From NCBI GenBank assembly GCA_934777505.1, contig CAKVNM010000004.1, positions 83,541-147,540 of the forward strand: a stretch of DNA of 64,000 bases. Reading direction: 5' to 3'. The notes beneath the pieces are model-generated. The model was given only the letters and a program-made list of their open reading frames with translations, made no database searches and was not told the origin of the DNA. The position numbers were made by a program, and so were the translations under genes. This document shows positions 35,582 through 43,805 of the stretch, one piece after another. This stretch comes from an uncultured Clostridia bacterium (GTDB taxonomy: Bacteria > Bacillota > Clostridia > Christensenellales > UBA1242). Position 1 is the stretch's first letter; each line of letters starts with the position of its first letter.

Positions 35582-36511
35582 ATGAAAATTTTGAACATAC
35601 TAGACATAAATTCTAGTGCAAGCGATAGCAATTATGATTCGTTAAAATACTTTAAAAGAAACAAAACCAGTGAAAACTTTTTTATGGCATTTGAAAGCAT
35701 TGTTGCACTGATTTTGGAAAGGTATAAACTTGAAAGCGTAAAGATTAACATAACTGATAGCAAAGAAGAAACTTTCTATATGAACGGCGAACTTTATTTG
35801 CCTTGCACTCTTTTTGCTAAACCAAAACTTGAAGCATTGCTTTCGCTACTTGATAACACAATTCACGAACTTAGTCACAAGTTTTTAGATAGTCAAAACA
35901 AAAAATATCTTGCAGGCAAAGCGGAAAAGTTTTATCAGCCTTATGGATTTGAACAAATGGTTAACTATTTTAACACACTGTTCATTGATAAAAATCTAGT
36001 GTTTTCAATTGCACTTTACTACTATAACCGCAACGCCAACGAAATCGCGGTTAGAAAACTTACATATTACATTATGAACGAAATTTGTCAAAAGTGCAAA
36101 ATCATTTATCCTTACAAAAGTTTTAACAACTATAACTATCGAAACTATGTTCGCAACTTTGAACATATTGACGAGCAGATTGGCGGAATGGAAAAATATA
36201 TTAAAACTTTAATTACTAGTAAAAGACTTAAATTTTTATTTAGCAAAGACCATACGGACGAAGATTTAAAACTGTTTTTGATTTCACTTGTTTTGCCAAT
36301 GGATACCACTTCTCAAAAAGCAGTGGTGGAATATCTTTGTACTTCAACTAGTCAAGATAAGTTTGCAATTTTGGAAAATCCAAACCTAAAATTCACACAA
36401 AAAGAGTGGCAAAAAATCAAAAAATGCAATACTAACTACGATTTTTCAAAACTAGAAAGTCAAAACGGCAAAGTTATTGCCGAGCAAGACGAACTATCGC
36501 ACGGGAATTAA
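35582..36511 (+). CDS. Uncharacterised protein with HELSH zinc-metallopeptidase-like motif
   Basis: 309 residues. No family recognised. Near residue 97 the helix LLDNTIHELSHKFLD carries HELSH, an HExxH motif; a possible third ligand region is NANEIAVRKLTYYI, 60 residues on, where a glutamate follows a helix, as in gluzincin-type proteins. Rest of the chain is helical with basic C-terminal half. Cytosolic by prediction. It has no Shine-Dalgarno and its start codon coincides with the predicted transcription start. Monocistronic with terminator. Confidence 0.7.
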   Translation: MKILNILDINSSASDSNYDSLKYFKRNKTSENFFMAFESIVALILERYKLESVKINITDSKEETFYMNGELYLPCTLFAKPKLEALLSLLDNTIHELSHKFLDSQNKKYLAGKAEKFYQPYGFEQMVNYFNTLFIDKNLVFSIALYYYNRNANEIAVRKLTYYIMNEICQKCKIIYPYKSFNNYNYRNYVRNFEHIDEQIGGMEKYIKTLITSKRLKFLFSKDHTDEDLKLFLISLVLPMDTTSQKAVVEYLCTSTSQDKFAILENPNLKFTQKEWQKIKKCNTNYDFSKLESQNGKVIAEQDELSHGN

Positions 36512-36525
36512 TCCTGTGCTTTTTT
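36499..36525 (+). terminator. Rho-independent terminator
   Basis: GCACGGGA/TCCTGTGC hairpin with T6, overlapping the stop. Confidence 0.85.
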
Positions 36526-36598
36526 GTTATCGCAAAGTTTTCTTTGACAAATTGGTTGAAATCGGTTACCCTATTGATAGGAAAACTAGGAGTAAAAC

Positions 36599-37036
36599 AT
36601 GATTGATTTTAATAAAAAAGATTTTGATAAAATGCCAAATCCAACAATCTCAGCAAGACTCACAATATATATTGATGGCGATTTTGATAGTAAGGAAATT
36701 GAAAACGCACTTGGCTTTAAAGCAAAATTTGTTAAACAAAAAAGCCAGCAAAAGTTGAGTATTGTAACAAATAAAATTCCAAGCGGATATATTGTTTTCA
36801 TGGCAAAAGAAATTTCCACTCGAAACGAAAACGAAGTTGTTTTGCCAATGATTGATTACCTTTTTGAACGCAAAACTCAAATTGAGCAAATACAAAAAAA
36901 GTATAACGCACGCATGGTGCTACTAGTGGAGAGCCTACTAAAAAGTTTTAAAAATTCTAATCTAAAACTTGAACCAGAATATATTTCCAAACTTTCACAG
37001 TTGAATATTGGGCTAGAACATAACATAGAGTTTTAA
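36599..37036 (+). CDS. Small protein, DUF4279-like
   Basis: 145 residues. The start TISARLTIYIDGDFDSKEIENALGFKAKF and the end LKLEPEYISKLSQLNIGLEHNIEF follow the DUF4279 layout (beta strand, alpha helix with a short LG motif, closing helix after a proline). The middle has VVLPMIDYLFERKTQIEQIQ. Function of the family is unknown. TAGGAG ribosome binding site 8 bp before ATG; own terminator. Confidence 0.6.
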   Translation: MIDFNKKDFDKMPNPTISARLTIYIDGDFDSKEIENALGFKAKFVKQKSQQKLSIVTNKIPSGYIVFMAKEISTRNENEVVLPMIDYLFERKTQIEQIQKKYNARMVLLVESLLKSFKNSNLKLEPEYISKLSQLNIGLEHNIEF

Positions 37037-37070
37037 GCGTTAATATTTTAAAATTATGCTTGCATATTAT

Positions 37071-37101
37071 AAAAAAGCGTCAGTAAAAGTGATGCTTTTT
37101 T
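37071..37101 (+). terminator. Rho-independent terminator
   Basis: AAAAAAGCGTCA/TGATGCTTTTTT hairpin. Confidence 0.8.
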
Positions 37102-37347
37102 TGTTAAAAAATATTTGTTAATTTTTTGCTTTTATTAAAATCGAATAAATAAAATATGCTTGCTATTAGTTTTGCGTTATTAAAAAAGTGCATGGACAAA
37201 TTAAAATGAAAAACGATTTATATGAAATATATTTTTTAATTTTTGTATACTTATTTATAATTTTTAATGAAAAGTTTAGAAAAATATTAAAAAAATGTGA
37301 TTTTGACGATAATTTTCCGCAAAAACAATAAGTTTTAATATATTTTG
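37102..37347 (+). other. AT-rich gap with no gene
   Basis: Nothing recognisable apart from the promoter of the next gene at its right edge. Confidence 0.6.
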
Positions 37348-37356
37348 TGATATAAT
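37348..37356 (+). promoter_or_regulatory. Extended -10 promoter of the U32 peptidase gene, leaderless spacing
   Basis: TGATATAAT, six bases, then ATG at 37363. No ribosome binding site between. Confidence 0.7.
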
Positions 37357-37362
37357 GCTTGT

Positions 37363-39366
37363 ATGAAAATTTTATCACCTGCTGGGAATTTGGAAAGTCT
37401 AAAAGTTGCAATTTTTAACGGTGCAGACGAAGTATATCTTGGTATAAATAGTTTTAATGCTCGAAATAATATTGACGGTTTTAATATGGAAAGTTTGAAA
37501 CAAGCCGTCATTTTTGCTCATATTTATAATGTAAAAGTAAATCTTGCAATCAACATTTTGTTCACGGACGATGAGTTAAAGAGTGCGTTAAAAACAGTGG
37601 TGGACGCTTTTAATCTTGGCGTTGATAGTTTTATTATTCAGGATTTGGGGCTTGCATATTTGGTGCATAAGTACTATCCGCAAATCGAAATTCACGCTAG
37701 CACGCAAATGGCTTTGCATAATCTTGAAGGCATACAAAACTTGAAAGATTTTGGCTTCAAACGATTTGTGCTTGCAAGGGAAACTCCGCTTGACGAAATC
37801 AAACGAATCAGGCAAAATATTACGGAAGAAATTGAATATTTTGTGCAAGGCGCTCTTTGCGTTTGTTTTTCTGGCAACTGCTATCTTAGTTCATATCTTT
37901 TTAATGCTAGCGGAAATCGTGGCAAGTGTAAGCAACTTTGCAGACTTCCATATTCGCTTCAAAAAGACGGCAAAACTTTGAAACATGGCTATTTACTCAG
38001 TGCAAAAGATTTTTGCATGATTGATAGGCTTGATGACCTAAAAAATAGCGGTATTGATGTTCTAAAAATCGAAGGCAGAGCAAGAAGACCATTCTATGTT
38101 GGCGTGGCAACAAAGCAATATTTTAACGCTCTAAACGGCAAAAAAGTCGATATGGACGACTTAAAACTTTCGTTCAACAGAGAATACACACAAGGCTATT
38201 TTAACGGTAATGGCGAGATTATTTCAAAGTATAACAACCATATTGGGATTAAGATTGGCAAGGTTTTAAAAGTTAACTTTGGCAAAAATTTTAATCAAGT
38301 TTTCTTTTCGTCCAACTATAATCTTTCGCCAAAATCCATTTTAAAATTGTTTGATAATGGCGTTGAGTTCACAACCCTTACTGCTTACGATTTGAAAAAA
38401 ATTGACAGCAAAACATATCTTACAACCACCACCCAAAAAATCAAACCTAATCTTGATGTGCATTTGATTGTTGATAGCGAAAAAGAAAATCAGGTGCTGT
38501 CACTAGTAAAAAAACAAAAAATCAACATAGAGATTTTTGGAAAAGTTGGCGAGCCAATTCAAGCAAAAATCTTTGTTTGTAATAAAAATATTATCGTCAG
38601 TGGCGAAATCTTGATGCAGGCAAAAAGCCAGCCAATAAGTTTGGCGGATTTGGAAAGTTGCTTCAATAAAAACGAGTATTTTAGTCCAAATATTACTAGC
38701 AATTTACAAAATGCATTCCTAACAAAAAAGCAACTCAATGATTTTAGACGAGCAGTGTATGAGCAGATTTTGTCAACAATTTTTGATGCTTACTCACACC
38801 AAGAAAAACTTGCCGAGTTTAAAGTAGACAAGAGCATAATCAAGTTTACTGATTTTGAATATGTTGAAAATATAAACGCCAAATTTAGCCATAAAAACAT
38901 AATTTATTCGCCAGAAACATATTCGCTTGAAGATATTAAAAACTTTATGCAAAAATGTTCTCAGCAAGGAAAAACGCCATATCTTGATTTGCCAAATTTT
39001 GCGCTAAAACAGGATATCGAACTTTTAAAACGCATTGTTAGCGAAACAAAAATTGCAATTGTTGCAAACAACTACTACGCTCTTGATTTTGACACCAGCA
39101 TTGTTATTGGACCAGCGCTCAATGTCTATAATCATGTTACGGCTAACTATTTTAACAAGCCAATAATCACCAGCGAGAGCGACATTTCGTCCCGCATCAA
39201 TTTTCCATATATGACGCTTCGCCACTGTCCGTTCAAAAATCATTTGAAGGCGAATTGTGCAAACTGCCCATATTCAAAAAATTACGCTCTAAAAATGGAC
39301 AACGGCAAGGAGTTTAAAATAAAACGCAAAAAACTTTCAACTTGCACTTTTTATTTGACTGACTAG
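37363..39366 (+). CDS. U32-family peptidase-like RNA hydroxylase protein (RlhA/TrhP type)
   Basis: 667 residues. N-terminal TIM-like part MKILSPAGNLESLKVAIFNG, ADEVYLG; the U32 signature with cysteines is FVQGALCVCFSGNCYLSSYL followed by RGKCKQLCRLPY. The C-terminal half carries a DUF3656-like extension and a further Cys set near the end (RHCPFKNHLKANCANCPYSK). Members hydroxylate rRNA (C2501) or tRNA wobble uridine with prephenate as oxygen-pathway cofactor; older annotation is collagenase-like peptidase. Iron-sulfur binding through these cysteines fits. No Shine-Dalgarno; see promoter. Confidence 0.88.
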   Translation: MKILSPAGNLESLKVAIFNGADEVYLGINSFNARNNIDGFNMESLKQAVIFAHIYNVKVNLAINILFTDDELKSALKTVVDAFNLGVDSFIIQDLGLAYLVHKYYPQIEIHASTQMALHNLEGIQNLKDFGFKRFVLARETPLDEIKRIRQNITEEIEYFVQGALCVCFSGNCYLSSYLFNASGNRGKCKQLCRLPYSLQKDGKTLKHGYLLSAKDFCMIDRLDDLKNSGIDVLKIEGRARRPFYVGVATKQYFNALNGKKVDMDDLKLSFNREYTQGYFNGNGEIISKYNNHIGIKIGKVLKVNFGKNFNQVFFSSNYNLSPKSILKLFDNGVEFTTLTAYDLKKIDSKTYLTTTTQKIKPNLDVHLIVDSEKENQVLSLVKKQKINIEIFGKVGEPIQAKIFVCNKNIIVSGEILMQAKSQPISLADLESCFNKNEYFSPNITSNLQNAFLTKKQLNDFRRAVYEQILSTIFDAYSHQEKLAEFKVDKSIIKFTDFEYVENINAKFSHKNIIYSPETYSLEDIKNFMQKCSQQGKTPYLDLPNFALKQDIELLKRIVSETKIAIVANNYYALDFDTSIVIGPALNVYNHVTANYFNKPIITSESDISSRINFPYMTLRHCPFKNHLKANCANCPYSKNYALKMDNGKEFKIKRKKLSTCTFYLTD

Positions 39367-39389
39367 CGAGTAACCAAAGAATAGGGCAT

Positions 39390-39419
39390 AAAAAAAACTA
39401 CCAAGAATGGTAGTTTTTG
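39390..39419. terminator. Bidirectional terminator
   Basis: AAAACTACCA/TGGTAGTTTT hairpin between convergent genes. Confidence 0.85.
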
Positions 39420-39423
39420 TTTG

Positions 39424-39846
39424 TTATAGGCTTTTTAAAACTTCTTGAACATCACGCATATCGCACTTGCCAGCAAAGTTGGTTTTAAAGTGCTTCATAA
39501 CGCTTCCAATCGACTTGTCGTCAAGTTTTAGCATTTCGGCTTTGATTTCGTCCTTGCTCATCATGGCTGGCAAAAATTGTTCAACAGCAGATTTTTGTGC
39601 AAGAACATTTTGTTGTTCTTCGGTGTTGCCAACTTTTGCATAGTTTTCGGCTTCTTCAACAAGTTCCTTGATTGTTTTTTGCAAGATAGAAACAACATCG
39701 CTGTCTTGTGTTTCTTTGCCTTGTGCTTTGTTTTCAATGCTCAAAACCATGTATTTGTTGATGACTATGGATAGAGCAGTTCTTGTTTGTTGGTCATGAT
39801 TTTTCATGGCAAGCATATTTGCTTTTTTGATTTCATCTATTAACAT
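39424..39846 (-). CDS. GatB/YqeY domain protein
   Basis: 140 residues, the usual YqeY length. Pattern MLIDEIKKANMLAMKNHDQQ, RTALSIVINKY, the helical hairpin with GKETQDSDVVSILQKTIKEL, and the C-terminal QFLPAMMSKDEIKA, GSVMKHFKTNFAGKCDMRDV. The fold matches the tail domain of GatB, which grips tRNA, but stand-alone function is unknown. AAGGAG ribosome binding site. It lies next to rpsU, a pairing common in Gram-positive genomes. Confidence 0.92.
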   Translation of the reverse strand: MLIDEIKKANMLAMKNHDQQTRTALSIVINKYMVLSIENKAQGKETQDSDVVSILQKTIKELVEEAENYAKVGNTEEQQNVLAQKSAVEQFLPAMMSKDEIKAEMLKLDDKSIGSVMKHFKTNFAGKCDMRDVQEVLKSL

Positions 39847-39925
39847 AAAAATTCTCCTTGTATATAAAAAATTTTAGCACCAACAAGTTTGACTTGTCAA
39901 GCGTTAGTGATTAATGTTGATGCAC

Positions 39926-39951
39926 AAAAAAAGTGACAAATGTCACTTTTT
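39926..39951. terminator. Terminator of rpsU
   Basis: AAAAGTGACA/TGTCACTTTT hairpin. Confidence 0.8.
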
Positions 39952-39953
39952 GA

Positions 39954-40127
39954 TTACTTATTTCTTTTTCTTGCTTCTTCGGATTTTAGTTTTCTTCTAA
40001 CGCTTGGTTTTTCGTACGCTTCTTTCTTTCTCAAATCTCCAATGATGCCGTCTTTTTGACATTTTCTTTTAAATCTTTTGATAGCACTATCAACTGATTC
40101 GTTTTCGCCAACTCTTACTAGACTCAT
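39954..40127 (-). CDS. rpsU: 30S ribosomal protein S21
   Basis: 57 residues from the ATG at 40127; AAAGGTGG lies 7 bp upstream. Sequence [55 protein letters not shown] is diagnostic of bS21. It is a basic late-assembly protein near the 16S 3' end that helps initiation. The hairpin after it allows termination before yqeY, which has its own binding site. Confidence 0.97.
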   Translation of the reverse strand: MSLVRVGENESVDSAIKRFKRKCQKDGIIGDLRKKEAYEKPSVRRKLKSEEARKRNK

Positions 40128-40141
40128 GTTTTCACCACCTT

Positions 40142-40535
40142 TCAAATAAATTCTTAGGTATTATACACAACTTTCAAGGGGAATGTCAATGCTTTTTGTT
40201 TAAAATTTGATTTGTTATTTTTTCTAATAGTAGTGCCTTAGATTATCAATTTTTGGCAGAATAAAAGTACACAAAAAATGGTAGTTGTTTCATTTTAAAA
40301 ACTTTGATTGGTTTTGTGTTAAATTTGTCGATTTTTTACTACTTTTAACACTAAAAATAGTATTTGTTCTAATCTTGAAAGTTATTGAATTTTTTGTGAT
40401 TTTTATGCTCTGTTGCAAAATGTCATAATATAGAAATAGTTATATTATTTTAACTACTTTTGTTAGTAATATCTTTTTATATTTATTATATAGTATAATT
40501 TAGTCATGTGGTTTTAAGAAAAACAAACAGCCATT
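40142..40535 (+). other. AT-rich gap with no gene
   Basis: Contains the upstream region of rpsU and of the next gene. No further ORF or RNA recognised. Confidence 0.55.
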
Positions 40536-40552
40536 TTAAAGGAGAAAATATA

Positions 40553-40957
40553 ATGAGTAAAAACAACACCGCAAGAGCCTTAATCAAAGAACTTGCCAAC
40601 CAAGCAAAACAAAGGCTTAAAAATTCAAACTATGGAACAAAGGAGGAAAATCTTTTAACAAAACGCATTATTGCTAGACGCAATCAAATTAGAGTTTTGA
40701 ACGGAATGGATTGTAGGAAAAACGATATCACAATCAAAATCATCAACGATAGCGTTAATGACGAAAACTTTAACAACAGAGTGTATGCGCTTTTGGACGA
40801 AGATGCTGATATTATCAACCCAATGAGCAAATTAATCGACCAAGTAAAATTTAATAATTTTAGCGAATTTGAACAAGAAAAATATATCTTGGATTTGTCC
40901 GCAAAGTATACCAAGGCAAGAGAACATTACCTAAAAGAACACGCCTTGGGTTTATAA
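40553..40957 (+). CDS. Uncharacterised small basic protein
   Basis: 134 residues from the ATG at 40553, preceded by AAAGGAG. Sequence is helical with an Arg/Lys-rich N-terminal third (KELANQAKQRLKNSNYGTKE, KRIIARRNQIRVLNG) and an acidic middle; no known domain. It has no signal peptide or membrane helix. The basic region could bind nucleic acid, but that is a guess. Own terminator; the XRE regulator starts 110 bp later. Confidence 0.65.
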   Translation: MSKNNTARALIKELANQAKQRLKNSNYGTKEENLLTKRIIARRNQIRVLNGMDCRKNDITIKIINDSVNDENFNNRVYALLDEDADIINPMSKLIDQVKFNNFSEFEQEKYILDLSAKYTKAREHYLKEHALGL

Positions 40958-40959
40958 AA

Positions 40960-40988
40960 AAATCAAGCCCGCCCATGCGGGTTTTTTG
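40960..40988 (+). terminator. Rho-independent terminator
   Basis: CCCGC-CCAT-GCGGG hairpin with T6. Confidence 0.85.
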
Positions 40989-41067
40989 ATGCAAAAATTA
41001 AATTACAAAGCGTTTATTTACAGAATAGTGAATTGATTTTTGTCGAACTCTCATTGCAGGAGAGAAT

Positions 41068-41496
41068 ATGAATGACTTTCAAGAAAGATTGCAGGATTTG
41101 TTAGTTGAAAACGGACTAAGTAGGCTTCAACTGGCCAAAAAGATTAGCATATCTTTTGAAACTCTTAATGGTTACTTTAATAAAGATTTTTATCCCGAAC
41201 TTTCTGTTGCAGTAAAGATTGCTAATTACTTTGATTGCTCTTTGCAATATTTCATGGGATTGACAGATGAGTATACAAATTTTGACAAAAACAATTTGAC
41301 ATTTGCTCAAAATCTAAAAAATTTGATGACTGAAAACCATGTGTCTGCGGAAAGGCTCATGAAGTCGCTCAACATGAGTGAAGCCAATTATTATAGATGG
41401 AAAAATAACGCAAACAAACCAGCCATGGAGTCACTGATTGCCATTGCCAAATTTTTTGATGTTAGTCTTGATTATCTGGTAGGCAGGGGAGTGTAA
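41068..41496 (+). CDS. Tandem XRE-family helix-turn-helix regulator
   Basis: 142 residues made of two complete Cro/CI-type domains: residues 1-65 (LSRLQLAKKISISFETLNGY, then PELSVAVKIANYFDCSLQYFMG) and 72-142 (VSAERLMKSLNMSEANYYRW, then PAMESLIAIAKFFDVSLDYLVG). The recognition helices differ, so the two halves probably read different half-sites. Such proteins are often phage or plasmid repressors; here it sits beside the duplicated tRNA-Leu end. GCAGGAGAG binding site. Confidence 0.88.
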   Translation: MNDFQERLQDLLVENGLSRLQLAKKISISFETLNGYFNKDFYPELSVAVKIANYFDCSLQYFMGLTDEYTNFDKNNLTFAQNLKNLMTENHVSAERLMKSLNMSEANYYRWKNNANKPAMESLIAIAKFFDVSLDYLVGRGV

Positions 41497-41502
41497 TAAA
41501 TA

Positions 41503-41557
41503 AAAAAAATAAGACCTAGTTTTTAGGTCTTACATGTGGTGCGGATGAAGGGACTTG
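41503..41557 (-). repeat. Duplicated tRNA-Leu 3' end plus terminator (left copy)
   Basis: The bases 41537-41557 repeat the last ~20 nt of tRNA-Leu (TGGTGCGGATGAAGGGACTTG minus two spacer differences upstream), and the adjoining hairpin (AAGACCTA/TAGGTCTTA) repeats the tRNA terminator at 41846-41870. The two copies bracket about 290 bp. Confidence 0.75.
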
Positions 41558-41845
41558 CTCCGTGCGAAGACGAAGAAAACAATATTTTTAAGTTTGCTTT
41601 TTGTAGTTTACTTAGATTGGTGAAATAATATAATACAATGATTAGCGAAGCGGTACAGAAAACTCAAAAATAATACTGCAAACATAGTGTTTAATTAGCG
41701 AGTTGATAGATTTAAGTTGTTTTAGATTTTATAACAAAGCGCTACTTCGCACTATCACGCCGGCGCTAAAAAACGATAAAACATATCGTTTTTTTTAACG
41801 CTTAGTTCAAGTCCCGCAAGGTGTTGGGATATGCAATAAGCAAAA
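41558..41845 (+). other. Segment between the two tRNA-Leu 3' copies
   Basis: No ORF. It contains GC-richer bits (GCGAAGCGGTAC, CGCTACTTCGC, a CGATA...TATCG hairpin near 41770-41798) and a TΨC-arm-like GTTCAAGTCCCGCAAGG near 41806. It looks like the leftover of deleted DNA. Confidence 0.45.
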
Positions 41846-41870
41846 AAATAAGGCCTAATTTAGGTCTTAT
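41846..41870 (-). terminator. Terminator of the tRNA operon
   Basis: TAAGACCTA/TTAGGCCTTA hairpin followed by T7 on the minus strand, directly after tRNA-Leu. Confidence 0.8.
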
Positions 41871-41873
41871 CTC

Positions 41874-41956
41874 TGGTGCGGATGAAGGGACTTGAACCCC
41901 CAAGGTTTCCCGCTAGATCCTAAGTCTAGTGCGTCTGCCAATTTCGCCACATCCGC
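41874..41956 (-). tRNA. tRNA-Leu (anticodon TAG)
   Basis: 83 nt with encoded CCA. Acceptor GCGGATG/CATCCGC; anticodon loop CTTAGGA; variable arm GCGGGAAACCTTG. Last of five co-oriented tRNAs and substrate of LeuS. Confidence 0.96.
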
Positions 41957-42005
41957 AAATTAAAAAAGTTCCGTTCCGTAAGTGGCGGATTAACGGAACT
42001 TTCTT

Positions 42006-42081
42006 TGGTGACCCATCGGGGATTCGAACCCCGGACAACCGGATTAAAAGTCAGGTGCTCTACCAACTGAGCTAATGAGTC
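42006..42081 (-). tRNA. tRNA-Lys (anticodon TTT)
   Basis: 76 nt with encoded CCA. Acceptor GACTCAT/ATGGGTC; anticodon loop CTTTTAA; T-arm GGGGTTCGAATCCCC. Confidence 0.97.
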
Positions 42082-42166
42082 ATAACCGACAACTCTATTA
42101 TTATATTGAAAAATAGTAGGGTTGTCAATATATTTTTAAAAGTTTTCAAACAAGCATAGTTTTCAC

Positions 42167-42241
42167 TGGTTGGGGTGGCAAGATTTGAACTTACGCGTGA
42201 GGGAGTCAAAGTCCCTTGCCTTACCGCTTGGCTACACCCCA
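42167..42241 (-). tRNA. tRNA-Gln (anticodon TTG)
   Basis: 75 nt with encoded CCA. Acceptor TGGGGTG/CACCCCA; anticodon loop CTTTGAC; begins with U1 as is typical for tRNA-Gln. Confidence 0.96.
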
Positions 42242-42258
42242 GTTTTGCTTGTTTGAAA

Positions 42259-42335
42259 TGGTGCGTTCGAAGAGATTCGAACTCCCGACCCTCGCCTTAG
42301 AAGGGCGATGCTCTATCCAACTGAGCTACGAACGC
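42259..42335 (-). tRNA. tRNA-Arg (anticodon TCT)
   Basis: 77 nt with encoded CCA. Acceptor GCGTTCG/CGAACGC; anticodon loop CTTCTAA; reads AGA and AGG. Confidence 0.96.
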
Positions 42336-42339
42336 ACAT

Positions 42340-42413
42340 TGGAGCGGGTGATGGGAATCGGACCCACGCAGCCAGCTTGGAAGGCTGGAACTCTACCATT
42401 GAGCTACACCCGC
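42340..42413 (-). tRNA. tRNA-Gly (anticodon TCC)
   Basis: 74 nt with encoded CCA. Acceptor GCGGGTG/CACCCGC; anticodon loop CTTCCAA. First gene of the minus-strand tRNA cluster. Confidence 0.97.
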
Positions 42414-42516
42414 AACTACATTAGATAATATCATAACTTTTGCACAATGTCAACAATTAATTAAAATAGTTTTCAAAAAATTTTGATATGTGCATTTCTT
42501 AAATCAAAATTGGGTA

Positions 42517-42545
42517 TTGACAATTATTGCTTTGTGGGTTAAAAT
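42517..42545 (+). promoter_or_regulatory. Promoter of the 42576 gene
   Basis: TTGACA (42517-42522), 17 bp, TAAAAT (42540-42545). Confidence 0.7.
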
Positions 42546-42575
42546 TGTTTTGACAAATCTAGGGAGAATTACATC

Positions 42576-43676
42576 ATGGAAAAAGAATCAATTTTTGTTG
42601 TTAACGAAGATGCTAAAACTTTAAATTCTACTATTTTTGAAGCCGAAGCAACTAGTGAACAAAAAGAGAACAAGACAACCGAATATTTTGACTCGTCAAG
42701 TAGTGCTGAAAATCGTCAAAAAGATGTTCAAAAAAGCAAGATGTCGCTTGACCAAGCACTTGAAAAATACTTTGAGCCAAGCGTTGCAAAATTAACTAAA
42801 AAATACAAGCAAGCAGAAACTTTGTGCGATGACATTATGTCTTCAATCGAAGTGTTCAAACCAAAAATGAAAGTTAGACTTTTGAAAATAATCGCAAAAG
42901 TGGCAGTGTCACTCGTTGGTGGATTCTTTCTCCACAGATTGCTTGTTCCAATGCTTGCAATCGTAAATCCAGCGCTTCAAATTGTAACACTACTTGGACT
43001 ATGTGCTGGCGTGTTTGGTGTTCTAGAAGGGGCACATATGAGCATTCGTGCTGTTAGGATTAAATCCAAACGCAAAAAAATGAAACAGCAAATTGAACAG
43101 TTAAAATCACAACTAGAAAGCGAGCAGGAGAGTGTTGCCAAAGTTGTTACAAGTATCAATTCACTTTCAAAACTAGCAACCATTACTGATGAGCAAAACC
43201 TAATCGACACAGGTTGCGTGCTAGCCGGTCTAAATCAAAAACTTGCTGGTGTAATCTCCAAGTTGTATAGCAATAGTCTTTCGGTCGAAATGATGGAAAC
43301 ACTAAAAAAGTATGACGATATCACATATTGTCATCAAAATGTTCAGGCAATCCTAACAGATTTGAACACTTTTAGAACTCAACTAAAAAAACTCCCAACT
43401 TCCAAACTAAATATGCCAGATTTCTTTGCACAAAAGCATATTAATGTGATAGAATCATATCGTGAAACTTTAAGCCACTCACTAATAAACGCAATCATTC
43501 CATTCACTCAGGTTATAAATGTTAACACAAAACGCATAACCGATTCGTTTGAAAAAAAACTTGCAGAAGCAAAACTTCGTGAAAAAACCGAACGAGAACT
43601 CAAACAAGAACGAGAAAATGAAACCTACAAAGAGTTCTTTAAGGAATTTGGAATTGACGCAAGTTTGTATGAATAA
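42576..43676 (+). CDS. Uncharacterised membrane protein with coiled coils
   Basis: 366 residues. Order: low-complexity acidic N-terminus (1-55), helix (55-105), two adjacent membrane segments (VAVSLVGGFFLHRLLVPMLA; IVTLLGLCAGVFGVLEGAHM, about 110-155), a basic coiled coil (IKSKRKKMKQQIEQLKSQLE), then a helical domain and a Lys/Glu-rich C-terminal helix (EKKLAEAKLREKTERELKQE). Both ends are probably cytosolic. No family recognised. AGGGAG ribosome binding site. It is followed 26 bp later by tRNA-Glu. Confidence 0.75.
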   Translation: MEKESIFVVNEDAKTLNSTIFEAEATSEQKENKTTEYFDSSSSAENRQKDVQKSKMSLDQALEKYFEPSVAKLTKKYKQAETLCDDIMSSIEVFKPKMKVRLLKIIAKVAVSLVGGFFLHRLLVPMLAIVNPALQIVTLLGLCAGVFGVLEGAHMSIRAVRIKSKRKKMKQQIEQLKSQLESEQESVAKVVTSINSLSKLATITDEQNLIDTGCVLAGLNQKLAGVISKLYSNSLSVEMMETLKKYDDITYCHQNVQAILTDLNTFRTQLKKLPTSKLNMPDFFAQKHINVIESYRETLSHSLINAIIPFTQVINVNTKRITDSFEKKLAEAKLREKTERELKQERENETYKEFFKEFGIDASLYE

Positions 43677-43701
43677 GCCTAGTTTAACGCTAGGTTTGTA
43701 T

Positions 43702-43777
43702 GCTCTCGTCGTCTAGTGGCCTAGGACACTGGCCTCTCACGCCGGTAACACGGGTTCGAGTCCCGTCGAGAGTACCA
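43702..43777 (+). tRNA. tRNA-Glu (anticodon CTC)
   Basis: 76 nt with encoded CCA. Acceptor GCTCTCG/CGAGAGT (G-T at the first pair); anticodon loop CTCTCAC; T-arm ACGGG/CCCGT. It marks the left edge of the accessory region. Confidence 0.95.
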
Positions 43778-43781
43778 TCAG

Positions 43782-43805
43782 GACAGCATTTGCTGTCTTT
43801 TTTTG
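43782..43805 (+). terminator. Terminator of tRNA-Glu
   Basis: GACAGCA/TGCTGTC hairpin and T7. Confidence 0.88.
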
